Positions 46,001 through 54,491 of a stretch of 64,000 nt of DNA are shown here, in pieces (position 1 is the first letter of the stretch; the number at the start of each line of letters is the position of its first letter). A program made the position numbers and the translations under genes. The notes under the pieces are model-generated. The model did not search any database. It worked only from the letters and a program-made list of their open reading frames with translations, and was not told the origin of the DNA. The DNA comes from Gordonia asplenii (lineage in GTDB: Bacteria; Actinomycetota; Actinomycetes; Mycobacteriales; Mycobacteriaceae): NCBI RefSeq assembly GCF_012933505.1, contig NZ_JABBNB010000013.1, positions 108,826 to 172,825 on the forward strand, written 5' to 3'.

Positions 46001-47113
46001 GCATCGATTGCGGCCGAGGGACTCTCGTACGGCGTCCACGTCATCGTCACCGCTTCGCGGTGGGCAGAGATCCGGCCGGCGATGAAGGACATGCTCGGCA
46101 CCCGCATCGAACTCAAACTCGGCGATGCCATGGATTCCGAGATCAGCAGGCGCGCAGCACTTCTGGTGCCCGCCAACCGGCCCGGTCGCGGGATCACCGG
46201 CGGCGAACTGCACACCTTGACCGCACTGCCCCGATTCGACGCCGATCCCGATGTCACCGAACTCGGTTCCGGCATCGCCGCCGGAGTGCGGGCGCTGCGT
46301 GATCTCTACGGCGACGCCCGGGCGCCGCGGATTCGGATGCTCGGCAACAACGTCGACGCGGCCGCGCTCGATCAGGCTGTACGAGACTCGCGAATGGTGC
46401 TGGGCCCCAACCGGGTTGCGATCGGAATCGGCGAATCGGCGCTGCAGCCAGTCGTTCTCGACTTCACCACCCAGCCGCATTTCGTCGCCTTCGCCGACGT
46501 CGAACACGGTAAGACGACCCTGCTGCGCACCATCGCCACCGGTCTCGTCGCCAATGCCACTGCGGCACAGGTGAAGTTGGTGATCATCGACTATCGCCGC
46601 ACCATGCTGGGACTCATCGACGGCGATCACGTCGCCGGCTACGCCAGCGCCGCGGGATCGGCGTCGGCGATGCTCGGCGAGCTCGCCGCGATCTGTACGT
46701 CGCGGCTGCCCGCCGACGATGTGACGCCCGCTCAGCTGCGTGAGCGCAGCTGGTGGAACGGCCCGGACGTCTATGTGCTCGTCGACGACTACGACATGGT
46801 CGCCACCGCCGTCGAGAATCCGTTGCTCGCATTGCTCGACCTGTTGGCGCACGCCCGTGACATCGGGCTGCACCTGATTGTGGCCCGACGCTCGGGCGGC
46901 GTCAGCCGGGCCCTCTACGACCCGATCATCGCGCGGCTTCGGGACCTGTCCACCGACACCCTGTTGATGAGCGGCGATCGCGACGAGGGTTACATCGTCG
47001 GGCAGTCGCGGATGCAGCGGCTGGTGCCCGGGCGCGGCGAACTGATCTCTCGGACCAGGCAGCCGGAGATGGTGCAGATCGCCCGCACGCCAGCCGAAGA
47101 CGACTCGCCATGA
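43067..47113 (+). CDS. eccC4: ESX-4 secretion ATPase EccC (fused EccCa-EccCb)
   Basis: A 1348-residue FtsK/SpoIIIE-type ATPase, the motor that recruits and drives type VII substrates. Two N-terminal transmembrane helices (~43-95, LLPAVMVIAVVGMIALMF and LMFPMMMLMSMFGMF) precede a DUF domain and three ATPase domains. Domain 1 has Walker A GATGSGKSEFLRTL and LVDFKGGATFLGL; domain 2 has VVGGPQAGKSVAIRSL; domain 3 has FADVEHGKTTLLRTI. The second and third lack full canonical form, as usual. ATG 43067 follows GGGGGAG at 5-nt spacing; it is preferred to 43025. It overlaps the next gene by 4 nt. Confidence 0.95.
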   Translation: MATQGYVRRPRVAVPRAPAGEVNVAAPPDVPRAVPGNALLKLLPAVMVIAVVGMIALMFVTGGRNLLSNPLFLMFPMMMLMSMFGMFAGNRSGAKPAAELNEDRKDYFRYLGQLRADVRDTKRAQRANLTWAHPDPRALVEVIGSRRMWERTDADPDFGHVRIGVGSQRLATRLNPPETGPPEDLEPVSMVALRRFVRTHSVVHRLPTAVSLRGFATIGIAGARSQARELVRAMLIELCTFHAPDVLRVAIVTRDPLAECWDWAKWLPHVGHPSRRDALGSERMIWHGLAELEDALADELNVRSRFSRSAPVHTTPHLVVVLDDGYVGGHERLINDAGTDGVTVIDLADPDVGPTVRRGIQLVLRHNRIAARSASGLEEFADADALSIADAEALARKLARFHLARTNALIDLDADPVDVIPDLLDLLGIADAGTYAPEAFWRGRSAKDRLRVPIGCTPEGAPIELDIKESAEGGMGPHGLCIGATGSGKSEFLRTLVVALITTHAPTELNLVLVDFKGGATFLGLDAAPHVAAVITNLEQELEMVDRMRDALSGEMNRRQEVLRAAGNFANVGEYERARAAGAALPPLPALFIVVDEFSELLSQKPDFAELFVAIGRLGRSLHIHLLLASQRLEEGKLRGLDSHLSYRIGLKTFSAHESRSVLGVPDAYHLPSDPGSAYLKSDSAQLQRFKAGYVSGPYVPQRAAAQTPAGLPSALRERVEILTFTALPVTSARGTESSAQVGRLASGTTDSGRLEQPSAPAQNRPVGPSILETLVGAMIGRGAAAHQVWLPPLDEPPTLDQLGVRPGSIATGVASLRVVLGVVDRPYDQRRDPLLVDLSGAAGNVAVVGGPQAGKSVAIRSLMMSAAATHSPDQIQFYCLDFGGGTLASLAGLPHVGSVASRTDSDAVRRTVAELTTVMRDREQRFAAHGIESMRDYRARRAAGATETADDPFGDVFLVFDGVGVLRNEWEVLDDAVASIAAEGLSYGVHVIVTASRWAEIRPAMKDMLGTRIELKLGDAMDSEISRRAALLVPANRPGRGITGGELHTLTALPRFDADPDVTELGSGIAAGVRALRDLYGDARAPRIRMLGNNVDAAALDQAVRDSRMVLGPNRVAIGIGESALQPVVLDFTTQPHFVAFADVEHGKTTLLRTIATGLVANATAAQVKLVIIDYRRTMLGLIDGDHVAGYASAAGSASAMLGELAAICTSRLPADDVTPAQLRERSWWNGPDVYVLVDDYDMVATAVENPLLALLDLLAHARDIGLHLIVARRSGGVSRALYDPIIARLRDLSTDTLLMSGDRDEGYIVGQSRMQRLVPGRGELISRTRQPEMVQIARTPAEDDSP

Positions 47114-48264
47114 CGTCGATCGTCGACCTGCCGCCGGTCATCGATCTTGCCGCCGACGCGCTGGTCAGGGAGGTCGACGCCGCGTCGTCGCCGGGCGAGT
47201 TCGACGCGTGGCAACGGTCGGTCACCGCGCTGATCGAACGCGTCGCTCCGCGCGCGGCGGTGATCACCGTGCCGACCGAGTGGGGGCGGCCGCGCCTGCA
47301 GCGGTTGCGGCAGGCGCTGGCCGGGTTGCGTCGACCGATCACGTTGGTGCCCAGGGCGATCGCGGTCGCTCGAAGCCACACCGACATGGCGTGTGCGGTC
47401 TGTGTCGTCGTCGAGCGCCTGGCCATCCCGTCGGCGCCGGGTCCGTCGAAACTGTTGTTCCACAAGGTGATTCGGTCCGCAGCGGGATGGGAACTCGCAG
47501 CGACGTACGCTCTCGCCCCGACGTCGGAGCGCTGGCCGGCCGTCTTCGACGACGCGTCGATCGTCGTTGTCGACGATCCATGCGCAGACGTCGTCGAGTG
47601 GCTGCATCAGGTGACGCCGGTAGGGCGCATCGTCGCCGTCGATCCGCAGTTGCTGTGCCGCTACGGTGCCGACCCCGGCGTCATCCAGCGCCTCGACGAG
47701 GTACCCGTGCCTGCACCTGCGGAGCGGTTGGTCGCCGCGCGGCCACGGCGTCGACGTGCACTGGTCGCCGCGGCGGTGACCGTCGCGATCGTGGCGGTCG
47801 CGGCGCTGGTCTATCCACGTCCGGCACCCACGCCGTCGGTCGCGTACCGCGTCGACGTCGGGCGGGTGAGCGTCGAGGTACCGGCCGGCTGGCAGCGATC
47901 GGCGTCGGACTCATCGGGAGACGCCGGACGTGCGGTCTTCCTGCGGCGCGACGACGGGCGGCGCATCATCGTCGTGCAGACGGCGGTGCGCACCGGCTCG
48001 ACGCCGGAGTCGGTGGCCCGCAGCCTCGCCAACAAGATCGCCCAGCGCGGCGACGACGCCGTGAGCGAATTCGCCGCGTCGATGCGCGTCGGCGGACGGG
48101 AAGTCATCGGCTACCGCGAGGCGCCCGCGTCGGGATCGCCGATTGCCTGGTATGTGCTGGTCGAACGGAACTTGCAGGTCAGCATCGGCTGTCAGGCGGG
48201 AGCTGCGGCCCAGTCGATGCAGACCGAATGCGTCGCCGCGGTGACCTCGGCGGTCATCCGGTGA
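47110..48264 (+). CDS. Type VII secretion-associated protein (Rv3446c-like)
   Basis: A 384-residue protein whose start overlaps eccC4 (ATGA). The N-terminal ~215 residues resemble an actin/ATPase-like regulatory fold; a transmembrane helix follows at ~220-240 (ALVAAAVTVAIVAVAALVY), then an external C-terminal domain with VSVEVPAGWQRSASD and RSLANKIAQRGDDAVSEF. This layout is that of the type VII-associated family next to eccC4 in Mycobacteriales. It probably belongs to the ESX-4 apparatus; its molecular role is not known. Confidence 0.85.
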   Translation: MTSIVDLPPVIDLAADALVREVDAASSPGEFDAWQRSVTALIERVAPRAAVITVPTEWGRPRLQRLRQALAGLRRPITLVPRAIAVARSHTDMACAVCVVVERLAIPSAPGPSKLLFHKVIRSAAGWELAATYALAPTSERWPAVFDDASIVVVDDPCADVVEWLHQVTPVGRIVAVDPQLLCRYGADPGVIQRLDEVPVPAPAERLVAARPRRRRALVAAAVTVAIVAVAALVYPRPAPTPSVAYRVDVGRVSVEVPAGWQRSASDSSGDAGRAVFLRRDDGRRIIVVQTAVRTGSTPESVARSLANKIAQRGDDAVSEFAASMRVGGREVIGYREAPASGSPIAWYVLVERNLQVSIGCQAGAAAQSMQTECVAAVTSAVIR

Positions 48265-48265
48265 T

Positions 48266-48295
48266 TTGTCCCTGACCTGCCCGATCCCGTAATCT
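48266..48295 (+). promoter_or_regulatory. Candidate promoter of the rplM-rpsI operon
   Basis: TTGTCC and TAATCT are separated by 18 bp. Downstream, GGTGCCCGGCACC (48304-48316) is a perfect hairpin in the ~145-nt leader before rplM, a place where L13 autoregulation could act. The 175-bp gap 48265-48439 has no room for the esxU/esxT pair found here in mycobacteria. Confidence 0.6.
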
Positions 48296-48439
48296 GGATT
48301 GCTGGTGCCCGGCACCGCTGACTCCTCCAGGTGGATCAGTCGGCGGTAACGCAGGCCCCGGGTCCCCACTGGTCGCCGGGAATCGCCTGGCCGAACGCAT
48401 CTGACCAGCACCCACATCGACAAGAGTTGAGGATCAACT

Positions 48440-48883
48440 GTGTCTACCTACACCCCGAAGGCCGGTGACATCACGCGTACGTGGCATGTCATCGACGCCA
48501 CCGACGTGGTGCTTGGCCGCCTCGCCGTGCAGACCGCGAATCTGCTCCGTGGCAAGCACAAGCCCACCTACGCACCGCACATGGACGGCGGCGACTTCGT
48601 CGTCATCATCAACGCGGACAAGGTCGCGATCAGCGGCAACAAGCGCGAGGACAAGCACCTCTACCGCCACTCGGGTCACCCGGGTGGCCTGAAGTCCCGC
48701 TCGGTCGGTGAGATCCTTGCAACCCGTCCCGACCGCCTGGTCGAGGCCGCCGTCACCGGCATGCTGCCGCACACCAAGCTGGGCCGCGCTCAGGCCAAGA
48801 AGCTGCACGTCTACGCAGGCCCCAACCACCCCCACGCGGCACAGCGCCCCGTGCCCTTCGAGATCAAGCAGGTGTCCCAGTGA
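48440..48883 (+). CDS. rplM: Ribosomal protein L13
   Basis: The 147-residue L13 starts at [72 protein letters not shown] and [25 protein letters not shown]. It is a large-subunit protein assembled early on 23S rRNA. Ribosome site GTTGAGGA precedes the start. Overlaps rpsI by 4 nt, the usual pair. Confidence 0.97.
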   Translation: MSTYTPKAGDITRTWHVIDATDVVLGRLAVQTANLLRGKHKPTYAPHMDGGDFVVIINADKVAISGNKREDKHLYRHSGHPGGLKSRSVGEILATRPDRLVEAAVTGMLPHTKLGRAQAKKLHVYAGPNHPHAAQRPVPFEIKQVSQ

Positions 48884-49434
48884 CCGAGGAAAACGTCAAC
48901 GACGCGGCTGTCGAAGAGGCTGTGGAGATCGTCGAAGAGGGCTACGAGACCGCTGACGACGCTGTCGAGTACGTCGAAGAGGGCGTCGAGGAGTACGGCG
49001 ACGAGGTCGTCGAGGCTTCGATTCCGCGTGAGCCGGTCGTCCTGGACCGTCCCATCCAGACCGTCGGCCGCCGCAAGGAAGCCATCGTCCGCGTTCGCCT
49101 GGTGCCCGGCACCGGCGAGTTCAACCTCAACGGTGGACGCAGCCTGGAGAACTACTTCCCGAACAAGGTGCACCAGCAGATCGTGAAGTCCCCGCTGGTC
49201 ACCGTCGAGCGCACCGAGTCGTTCGACGTGTTCGCCAAGCTCACCGGTGGCGGCCCCTCGGGGCAGGCCGGCGCATTGCGTCTGGCCATCGCCCGTGCCC
49301 TCATCGAGGTCACTCCGGAGGATCGTCCGGCGCTGAAGAAGGCCGGCTTCCTCACTCGCGACCCGCGTGCCGTCGAGCGCAAGAAGTACGGCCTGAAGAA
49401 GGCCCGCAAGGCCTCGCAGTACAGCAAGCGCTGA
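48880..49434 (+). CDS. rpsI: Ribosomal protein S9
   Basis: A 184-residue S9 with the C-terminal ~128 residues canonical ([68 protein letters not shown]) reaching the P site through its basic tail. The first ~55 residues are an acidic extension rich in Glu and Val, typical for S9 of Mycobacteriales and absent in E. coli. Confidence 0.97.
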   Translation: MTEENVNDAAVEEAVEIVEEGYETADDAVEYVEEGVEEYGDEVVEASIPREPVVLDRPIQTVGRRKEAIVRVRLVPGTGEFNLNGGRSLENYFPNKVHQQIVKSPLVTVERTESFDVFAKLTGGGPSGQAGALRLAIARALIEVTPEDRPALKKAGFLTRDPRAVERKKYGLKKARKASQYSKR

Positions 49435-49436
49435 CT

Positions 49437-50783
49437 TTGGGCTCGCGGCTCTTCGGAACCGACGGAGTCCGTGGCCGGGCCAACGCCGATCTCACCCCCG
49501 AGATCGCGTTGCGCCTGGCCGCGGCCACCGCACAGGTTCTGGGTACCCCAGGAACATCCGATCACCCTCCGGTCGTCGTCGGGCGGGATCCCCGTGCGTC
49601 CGGCGAGATGCTTGAGGCCGCAGTCTGTGCGGGCCTCGCCGCCGAGGGAATCGACGCCATCCGGGTCGGCGTGGTGCCGACCCCCGCGGTCGCCTTCCTG
49701 ACCGCCGACTACTCCGCTGCGTTCGGCGTGATGATCTCCGCCTCGCACAACCCCATGCCCGACAACGGCATCAAGATCTTCGGCCCGGGCGGCCACAAAC
49801 TCGACGACGCCGTCGAGGACGAGATCGAGACCGTCTTCTCCGGCGACGCCGTCCACACGCGCCCCACCGGGGCAGGCGTCGGACGGCTCCGCGACGCTCC
49901 CGACGCCGCGCACCGCTATCTCGCGCACCTCGCCGAGCAGGTCACGCATCCGCTCGACGGCCTGACCGTCGTGGTCGACTGCGCCAACGGTTCGGCGTCG
50001 CAGCTGGGCCCGCAGGCCTACGCCGCGGCCGGTGCCACCGTCATCGAGATCTACTCCGACCCCGACGGTCTGAACATCAACGATGGCTGCGGCTCAACGC
50101 ATTTGGGCAAACTGCAGGCGGCTGTTCTCGAACACGGCGCCGACCTCGGCCTCGCCCACGACGGTGACGCCGACCGTTGTCTGGCCGTCGATTCCACCGG
50201 AGCCGTCGTCGACGGCGACATCATCATGGCCATCCTCGCGACGGCCATGTTCGACGCCGGGCGACTGATCGACAACGTGCTCGTCGCCACCGTGATGAGC
50301 AACCTCGGACTGCATATCGCGATGCGCGACGCCGGAATCACGTTGCGCACCACCGCGGTCGGCGACCGGTATGTGCTGGAGGAACTGCGTGCCGGCGGCT
50401 ATTCGCTCGGCGGTGAACAGTCCGGCCACATCGTGGTGCCGGGTGCGGGAACCACTGGCGACGGGGTGCTGACCGGACTGCTGCTGATGGAGCAGATGGC
50501 GCGCAGCGGACGCCGCCTCGCCGATCTCGGATCGGTGATGACGGTACTGCCGCAAGAGCTCATCAACGTGTCGGTGGCCGACAAGCATGCTGTCGCACAA
50601 GCGATCTCGGTCAAGCAGGCGGTCGCCGACGCCGAGTCGGAACTCGGCGATCACGGCCGGGTGCTGCTGCGTCCGTCGGGGACTGAACAGTTGGTCCGCG
50701 TGATGGTGGAGGCGCCGACGCCGGAGGCCGCGCGGGGCACCGCCGAACGGATCGCCGATGTGGTCGCCGCGGTGAGCAAGTGA
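49437..50783 (+). CDS. glmM: Phosphoglucosamine mutase
   Basis: Converts glucosamine 6-phosphate to the 1-phosphate, on the way to UDP-GlcNAc for peptidoglycan and arabinogalactan linker. The 448-residue protein has [12 protein letters not shown], the phosphoserine motif [16 protein letters not shown], metal site [19 protein letters not shown] and the C-terminal [16 protein letters not shown]. Start is TTG 49437, two bases after rpsI. Works with GlmS encoded at 55.7 kb. Confidence 0.96.
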   Translation: MGSRLFGTDGVRGRANADLTPEIALRLAAATAQVLGTPGTSDHPPVVVGRDPRASGEMLEAAVCAGLAAEGIDAIRVGVVPTPAVAFLTADYSAAFGVMISASHNPMPDNGIKIFGPGGHKLDDAVEDEIETVFSGDAVHTRPTGAGVGRLRDAPDAAHRYLAHLAEQVTHPLDGLTVVVDCANGSASQLGPQAYAAAGATVIEIYSDPDGLNINDGCGSTHLGKLQAAVLEHGADLGLAHDGDADRCLAVDSTGAVVDGDIIMAILATAMFDAGRLIDNVLVATVMSNLGLHIAMRDAGITLRTTAVGDRYVLEELRAGGYSLGGEQSGHIVVPGAGTTGDGVLTGLLLMEQMARSGRRLADLGSVMTVLPQELINVSVADKHAVAQAISVKQAVADAESELGDHGRVLLRPSGTEQLVRVMVEAPTPEAARGTAERIADVVAAVSK

Positions 50784-51481
50784 CGGCGTCGACTTTCGAC
50801 GCCGTGCTGTTCGACTTCTCCGGTACTCTGTTCCGATTCACTGAGAACGACGAATGGTTCGCCGATCTGCACGACGAGTCGGGCGACGACATCGACATTC
50901 ACACCCAGGCCGAATTGGTCCGACGGATGACGCAACCGGTCGGGCTGCCGGCCGATCTGCCCGACGATGCGCGAATCGCTTGGAAACAGCGGGATCTCGA
51001 TCCGGCCCAGCATCGTCGTGCGTACTTGGCGATGTTGCGGCGGTCCGGATTGTCGGTGCCCGGTCACGCGGAGTCGCTCTACGAGCGGGTCCTCGATCCG
51101 GCGTCGTGGCAGCCTTACCCGGACACTGTCGACGTGCTGAAAGCCTTGTCCGACATCGGGATTCGCGTCGGTGTGGTCAGCAATATCGCATTCGATCTGC
51201 GAGATGTGCTGGCCCGCTACGGATTACGTGACTTGGTCGACTACTACGCGCTGTCCTACGAGGTCGGTGCCATCAAACCGGACGTGCGGCTCTTTCGTGC
51301 GGCCATCGACGCACTGGGCGTCGAAGCGGATCGCACACTGATGGTCGGCGACAGCGAGGAAGCCGACGGCGGGTCGCGGGCACTGGGCTGTGCGTTCGCG
51401 CTCGTCGAACCGCTGCCGACCGCCGAACGCCCCCGCGGTCTGGTCGATGCCCTTGCGGCGCACGGGTTTTCGTTGAGCTAG
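50780..51481 (+). CDS. HAD-superfamily hydrolase
   Basis: A 233-residue HAD protein starting at GTG that overlaps glmM (GTGA). Motif I is [10 protein letters not shown]: the nucleophile Asp is present but the usual second Asp is Ser, which is unusual for a phosphatase. Motif II is VGVVSN, motif [12 protein letters not shown] (Lys), motif [18 protein letters not shown]. The cap domain lies at ~30-110. Substrate unknown; the altered acid/base suggests a non-phosphatase or slow activity. Confidence 0.85.
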   Translation: MTASTFDAVLFDFSGTLFRFTENDEWFADLHDESGDDIDIHTQAELVRRMTQPVGLPADLPDDARIAWKQRDLDPAQHRRAYLAMLRRSGLSVPGHAESLYERVLDPASWQPYPDTVDVLKALSDIGIRVGVVSNIAFDLRDVLARYGLRDLVDYYALSYEVGAIKPDVRLFRAAIDALGVEADRTLMVGDSEEADGGSRALGCAFALVEPLPTAERPRGLVDALAAHGFSLS

Positions 51482-51500
51482 TGCTCTTCAGCCGGTGCCA

Positions 51501-51543
51501 CCGTGGAGGCGTGGCCCCCGGAGTCGAGAGACACGCCCCACGG
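51501..51543. terminator. Bidirectional terminator hairpin
   Basis: CCGTGG-A-GGCGTG (51501-51513) pairs with CACGCC-CCACGG (51532-51543): 12 pairs, one bulge, 18-nt loop. It separates the HAD gene from the convergent secreted-protein gene. Confidence 0.7.
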
Positions 51544-51549
51544 CTTCGG

Positions 51550-52008
51550 TCAGGAAACCAGCGTCGGATCGCTGACCATCGCCGAACTTCCCAAGCTCAT
51601 CCAGAACTTGTCCTGAGCGTCCTTCGCAGCGTCGGCGGCCTGGACGTTGACGCTCTTGAAGGTGTTGAACACCTTCCAGGACGGCACGGCCGTCGATTTG
51701 CAGTTGACCCCGACGCCATGAGTTCCTTCGGTTAGCCCCTCGAAGAGGGTGGATTCCTTGGCATTCCCGCCGGCTGCTTTGTCAACCTTGAGATGTCGCA
51801 CTCCAGCGCCGGAGACGATCACCGTGCAGTCGAGGCCCACCAGCGGAATGGTGTTGGTGACGGTGACCTTCACGCGGCCTCGTCCGGCGAGAATGTCGGC
51901 ATTCGATTGGGCTGATGCCTGCCCGACGCCGATGGTCAACAGACCGGTGCAGGCGGCCGCGGCGGTGAAAGCGGCAACGGTGGTACGGATCTTGGTGTTG
52001 GTATGCAT
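51550..52008 (-). CDS. Small secreted protein, unknown
   Basis: A 152-residue protein with a Sec signal peptide (TKIRTTVAAFTAAAACTGLLTIGVGQASA, cleaved near ASA-QS). The mature ~120 residues are beta-strand-like with two cysteines (LDCTVIVSGAG and VNCKSTAVPSW) that may form a disulfide, and an ending DKFWMSLGSSAMVSDP. ATG 52008 is 13 nt after GAGAG. It lies downstream of, and is co-directional with, a second secreted protein gene. No known family. Confidence 0.75.
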   Translation of the reverse strand: MHTNTKIRTTVAAFTAAAACTGLLTIGVGQASAQSNADILAGRGRVKVTVTNTIPLVGLDCTVIVSGAGVRHLKVDKAAGGNAKESTLFEGLTEGTHGVGVNCKSTAVPSWKVFNTFKSVNVQAADAAKDAQDKFWMSLGSSAMVSDPTLVS

Positions 52009-52073
52009 TGGACTTCTCTCTTCGGATTTGTCGATCGATTTCGATGGCGCACTGCTGGGCGAGTGTCGCGGAG

Positions 52074-52418
52074 CTACCAGACGTAGACCTGCCCGAGGCT
52101 GCGGCGGACCACTTCGGGGCCGCCGACCGATCCCTTGCCGCAGTGCAGCCAGGTCTCTTTCCAGCCGCGGCCGGTGGACAGGCGAGTGTGCTTGGTGGAG
52201 TGTGCGTTCACCGTGAAGGTGTCGCCCTGCGCGTTCTTCTCTGCTACCCAGGTCTCGCACATGATGTTGTACGGCCGGTCGTTCTTCGCGATCACGGTGA
52301 CGCTGTGGTAGCCGCCCTTGGCGATGAACACGGGCGCGGCCGACGCACTCCCCGCGCCCAGCGTCAAGGCGGCGAAAGCGAAGAGTGCGCCGACGATGGC
52401 GATGATTCGTGAGGTCAT
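52074..52418 (-). CDS. Small secreted protein, unknown
   Basis: A 114-residue protein. Signal peptide SRIIAIVGALFAFAALTLGAGSASA, then an ~85-residue domain with VFIAKGGYHSVTVIAKNDR, two cysteines (NIMCETWVAEKN and WLHCGKGS) and a C-terminal RSLGQVYVW. ATG 52418 is preceded by AAGGAG at good spacing. The secreted layout and paired cysteines resemble the next gene only loosely. The 163-bp stretch upstream (52419-52581) holds a small hairpin at 52456-52475 and no gene. Confidence 0.75.
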   Translation of the reverse strand: MTSRIIAIVGALFAFAALTLGAGSASAAPVFIAKGGYHSVTVIAKNDRPYNIMCETWVAEKNAQGDTFTVNAHSTKHTRLSTGRGWKETWLHCGKGSVGGPEVVRRSLGQVYVW

Positions 52419-52581
52419 GACTTGCTCCTTCTCGGTTTCCGATGATGAGGTGCCAGGCGAATTTTCGGATTCGCCGGACACGTCACAACTGTCGGGTTCG
52501 AGTCGATGCAAGAGGTGAGTAGTGAACTACCCTATTCGGATAAGCGCAGGTCATCCGGGGGGTTCGAGGTGTCTACGTCGC

Positions 52582-53445
52582 TCAAATGAACGACTTGGCG
52601 ACCAGCCCGTCCGATGTCGACGCAGAGAACGCGGTGATCGACCGCAGCACCTTCGCATAGCGCGGCAGCACCTCGAGCGGTCGGTGCCGAGCGGCATGCA
52701 GAATCCACTCGGCCGCCTCGTCGCTGCTCAACGCCGGCTGCGAATCGTAGTCGGCGGTCGGCGCGATCATCGGTGTCCGGATCAGCGGGAAGTAGATCGT
52801 GGAGATCGCGACACCCGTGCCGTCGAGTTCCGCGGCCAGGCTGCGCCCGAACGTCGCCAGAGCGGCCTTCGACGCCGCGTAGGCCGCGAACTTCGGCATC
52901 GCTCCGCTCGCCACACCCCAGGTGGCGACGTTGATGAACTGTCCGTGCCCGCGCTCGACCATCGCCGGCAGCAGTCCAAGGGTCAGGCCGACCGGCCCGA
53001 AGTAGTTGATCGCCATCGTGCGCTGAAAATCGTGCAGCCGATCGGTGGAGTCGAGCACGCGCCGCCGGATGGATCGGCCGGCGTTGTTGACCACGACGTC
53101 GGGGACCCCCGCGGAGCGGATCGCTGCTACGAGCTCGCCGACACCGTCCTCGGTCGCCAGGTCGCCGGTGAAATAGTCTGCGGTACCGCCGAATTCGCGA
53201 ATTTCGTCGGTCACCGCCGACAGCGTCTCGGCCGTCCGCGCGATCAGCGTGACGTGCGCGCCCGCCGCGGCGAACGCGTGGGCGGTCGCCTCGCCGACGC
53301 CCGACGACGCGCCGGTGATCAGCACGCGGCGGCCGTCGAGCGATCGCGCGCCGACCAGGTCGGTCAGATCGCCCAGCGTGTAGGACCGTTGCAGACCGGC
53401 GGCGGTCATCCGCTCGGCGAGGGAATTGAGGAGTCCGAAAGCCAC
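52582..53445 (-). CDS. Short-chain dehydrogenase/reductase
   Basis: A 287-residue classical SDR. VLITGASSGVGEATAHAFAAAGAHVTLIAR is the cofactor fingerprint, VVVNNAGRSI follows, and the catalytic YAASK is in FAAYAASKAALATFGR. The N-terminal ~35 residues (LLNSLAERMTAAGLQRSYTL) are extra and may bind membranes, as in the acyl- or lipid-active SDRs. The final 60 residues form the substrate lid with PLEVLPRYAKVLRSI. Substrate unknown; divergent from the type VII trio. Confidence 0.85.
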   Translation of the reverse strand: MAFGLLNSLAERMTAAGLQRSYTLGDLTDLVGARSLDGRRVLITGASSGVGEATAHAFAAAGAHVTLIARTAETLSAVTDEIREFGGTADYFTGDLATEDGVGELVAAIRSAGVPDVVVNNAGRSIRRRVLDSTDRLHDFQRTMAINYFGPVGLTLGLLPAMVERGHGQFINVATWGVASGAMPKFAAYAASKAALATFGRSLAAELDGTGVAISTIYFPLIRTPMIAPTADYDSQPALSSDEAAEWILHAARHRPLEVLPRYAKVLRSITAFSASTSDGLVAKSFI

Positions 53446-53526
53446 GCGGTCACCCTACCCGCGGTACCTGCCGAAGATTCTTCCCGATCGATGGAACCGA
53501 ACGGTGTCGGCGTGCGTCTAAGGACA

Positions 53527-53808
53527 ATGACCGTGTGGATCGACGCCGGGGACGTCTCGGCTATTGCGACGACATATCAGGAGCAGGGCGCGGCGCTGCG
53601 CGACGCCGCGACCCGATTGCGTGCCGCGGGTTTCGGTGAATGGGGTGTCGATCCGGAGATCGCGTCGTTCGGCGCGGCGTTCGCGGCGTCGGCTGCCACC
53701 GCGGCCGACGAGCTCGCACGGTACGCGTCGTCGACGTCGGGCCTCGGCGACGACATCGCCGTCGCATCCCAGCGTCTCGTCGACGCCGACGAGTGGTCGG
53801 GCCGATGA
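53527..53808 (+). CDS. EspC/WXG100-like small protein (type VII related)
   Basis: A 93-residue, all-helical protein rich in Ala. Helix 1 is VSAIATTYQEQGAALRDAATRLRAAG, a turn GEWGVDPE, and helix 2 is SFGAAFAASAATAADELARYASST; this helix-turn-helix with a Trp in the turn resembles ESX secretion-associated EspC-type and WXG100 proteins. Its stop overlaps the next start (ATGA). The position, between glmM and glmS, matches the small Rv3440c gene. Secretion is inferred, not shown; the C-terminal YxxxD/E signal is not obvious. Confidence 0.6.
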   Translation: MTVWIDAGDVSAIATTYQEQGAALRDAATRLRAAGFGEWGVDPEIASFGAAFAASAATAADELARYASSTSGLGDDIAVASQRLVDADEWSGR

Positions 53809-54491
53809 CCGCTCCCGTCGTGCTGGTCGCGGCGACCGACACCGCCGTCACCGGATCGGCAGACCTCGCGGCACAGGCAACTGACATCGATTCGCGGATA
53901 ACAGCTTTCGGTGATCTCGCGCCGATCGCGGCGTCGGTGGGCGCCGGCTTTCCCGACACCGCCGCGATTCGCCGGGCGGTCAGCTTCCTCGTCGACGCCG
54001 ACATCGGGCGGATCCTGACCGACCTCGACGCCGTCGTCGCGGCCCATCAGTCGTTCCAGAACGCGGAGGATGCGATGGCGCAGCGGTCGCTGGCATCGTC
54101 GTGGCAGGGCCGCTCCGCGGACGCGGCGCTCGCCGCCGTCGACGTCCATTCCCGCGCGAGCAGCTGGCGACTGCCGACGCTCACCGCGATCGCCGCTACC
54201 GCCGCACCCGCACTCAGCGGGCTGAAAACAGTGCTGCACAACGTCTTCGGCGCCATCGACGCCGTGTGCGATCCGATCCTGGCGGGAACGCCGGTTGCGA
54301 CGGTTCCGTCGGCATTGGCCGGCGGGACGCTGCGCCCGAACGTCGTCGCCGATGAAATCGCCGCCCGGGTACGACTTTTCGATCAGGCGACGAGCCTCGG
54401 CCGGACCGCGTTGCACGACATCCTCGCCGAATTCGTCGGCGTCGACGCCCACACGTCGACCGGCGATCTCGCATTGGCGGGCGAGCAATGA
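53805..54491 (+). CDS. WXG-motif helical protein, type VII substrate-like
   Basis: A 228-residue, mostly helical protein. At 84-120, SFQNAEDAMAQRSLASSWQG and the following SADAALAAVD form a helix-WxG-helix (WQG at 100-102), as in WXG100-family proteins. The rest is Ala/Val-rich with low charge. The start is the ATG inside the upstream stop (ATGA); a longer frame from 53640 is not needed. Translated with the upstream EspC-like and downstream small protein. Probably a secreted effector or chaperoned substrate of ESX-4; that is inference. Confidence 0.6.
   Translation: MTAPVVLVAATDTAVTGSADLAAQATDIDSRITAFGDLAPIAASVGAGFPDTAAIRRAVSFLVDADIGRILTDLDAVVAAHQSFQNAEDAMAQRSLASSWQGRSADAALAAVDVHSRASSWRLPTLTAIAATAAPALSGLKTVLHNVFGAIDAVCDPILAGTPVATVPSALAGGTLRPNVVADEIAARVRLFDQATSLGRTALHDILAEFVGVDAHTSTGDLALAGEQ

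Noticed and set aside
48265..48439. Search for esxU/esxT before rplM
   Set aside because: 175 bp cannot hold two ~100-codon genes and no WXG motif is encoded in any frame; recorded as an absence.
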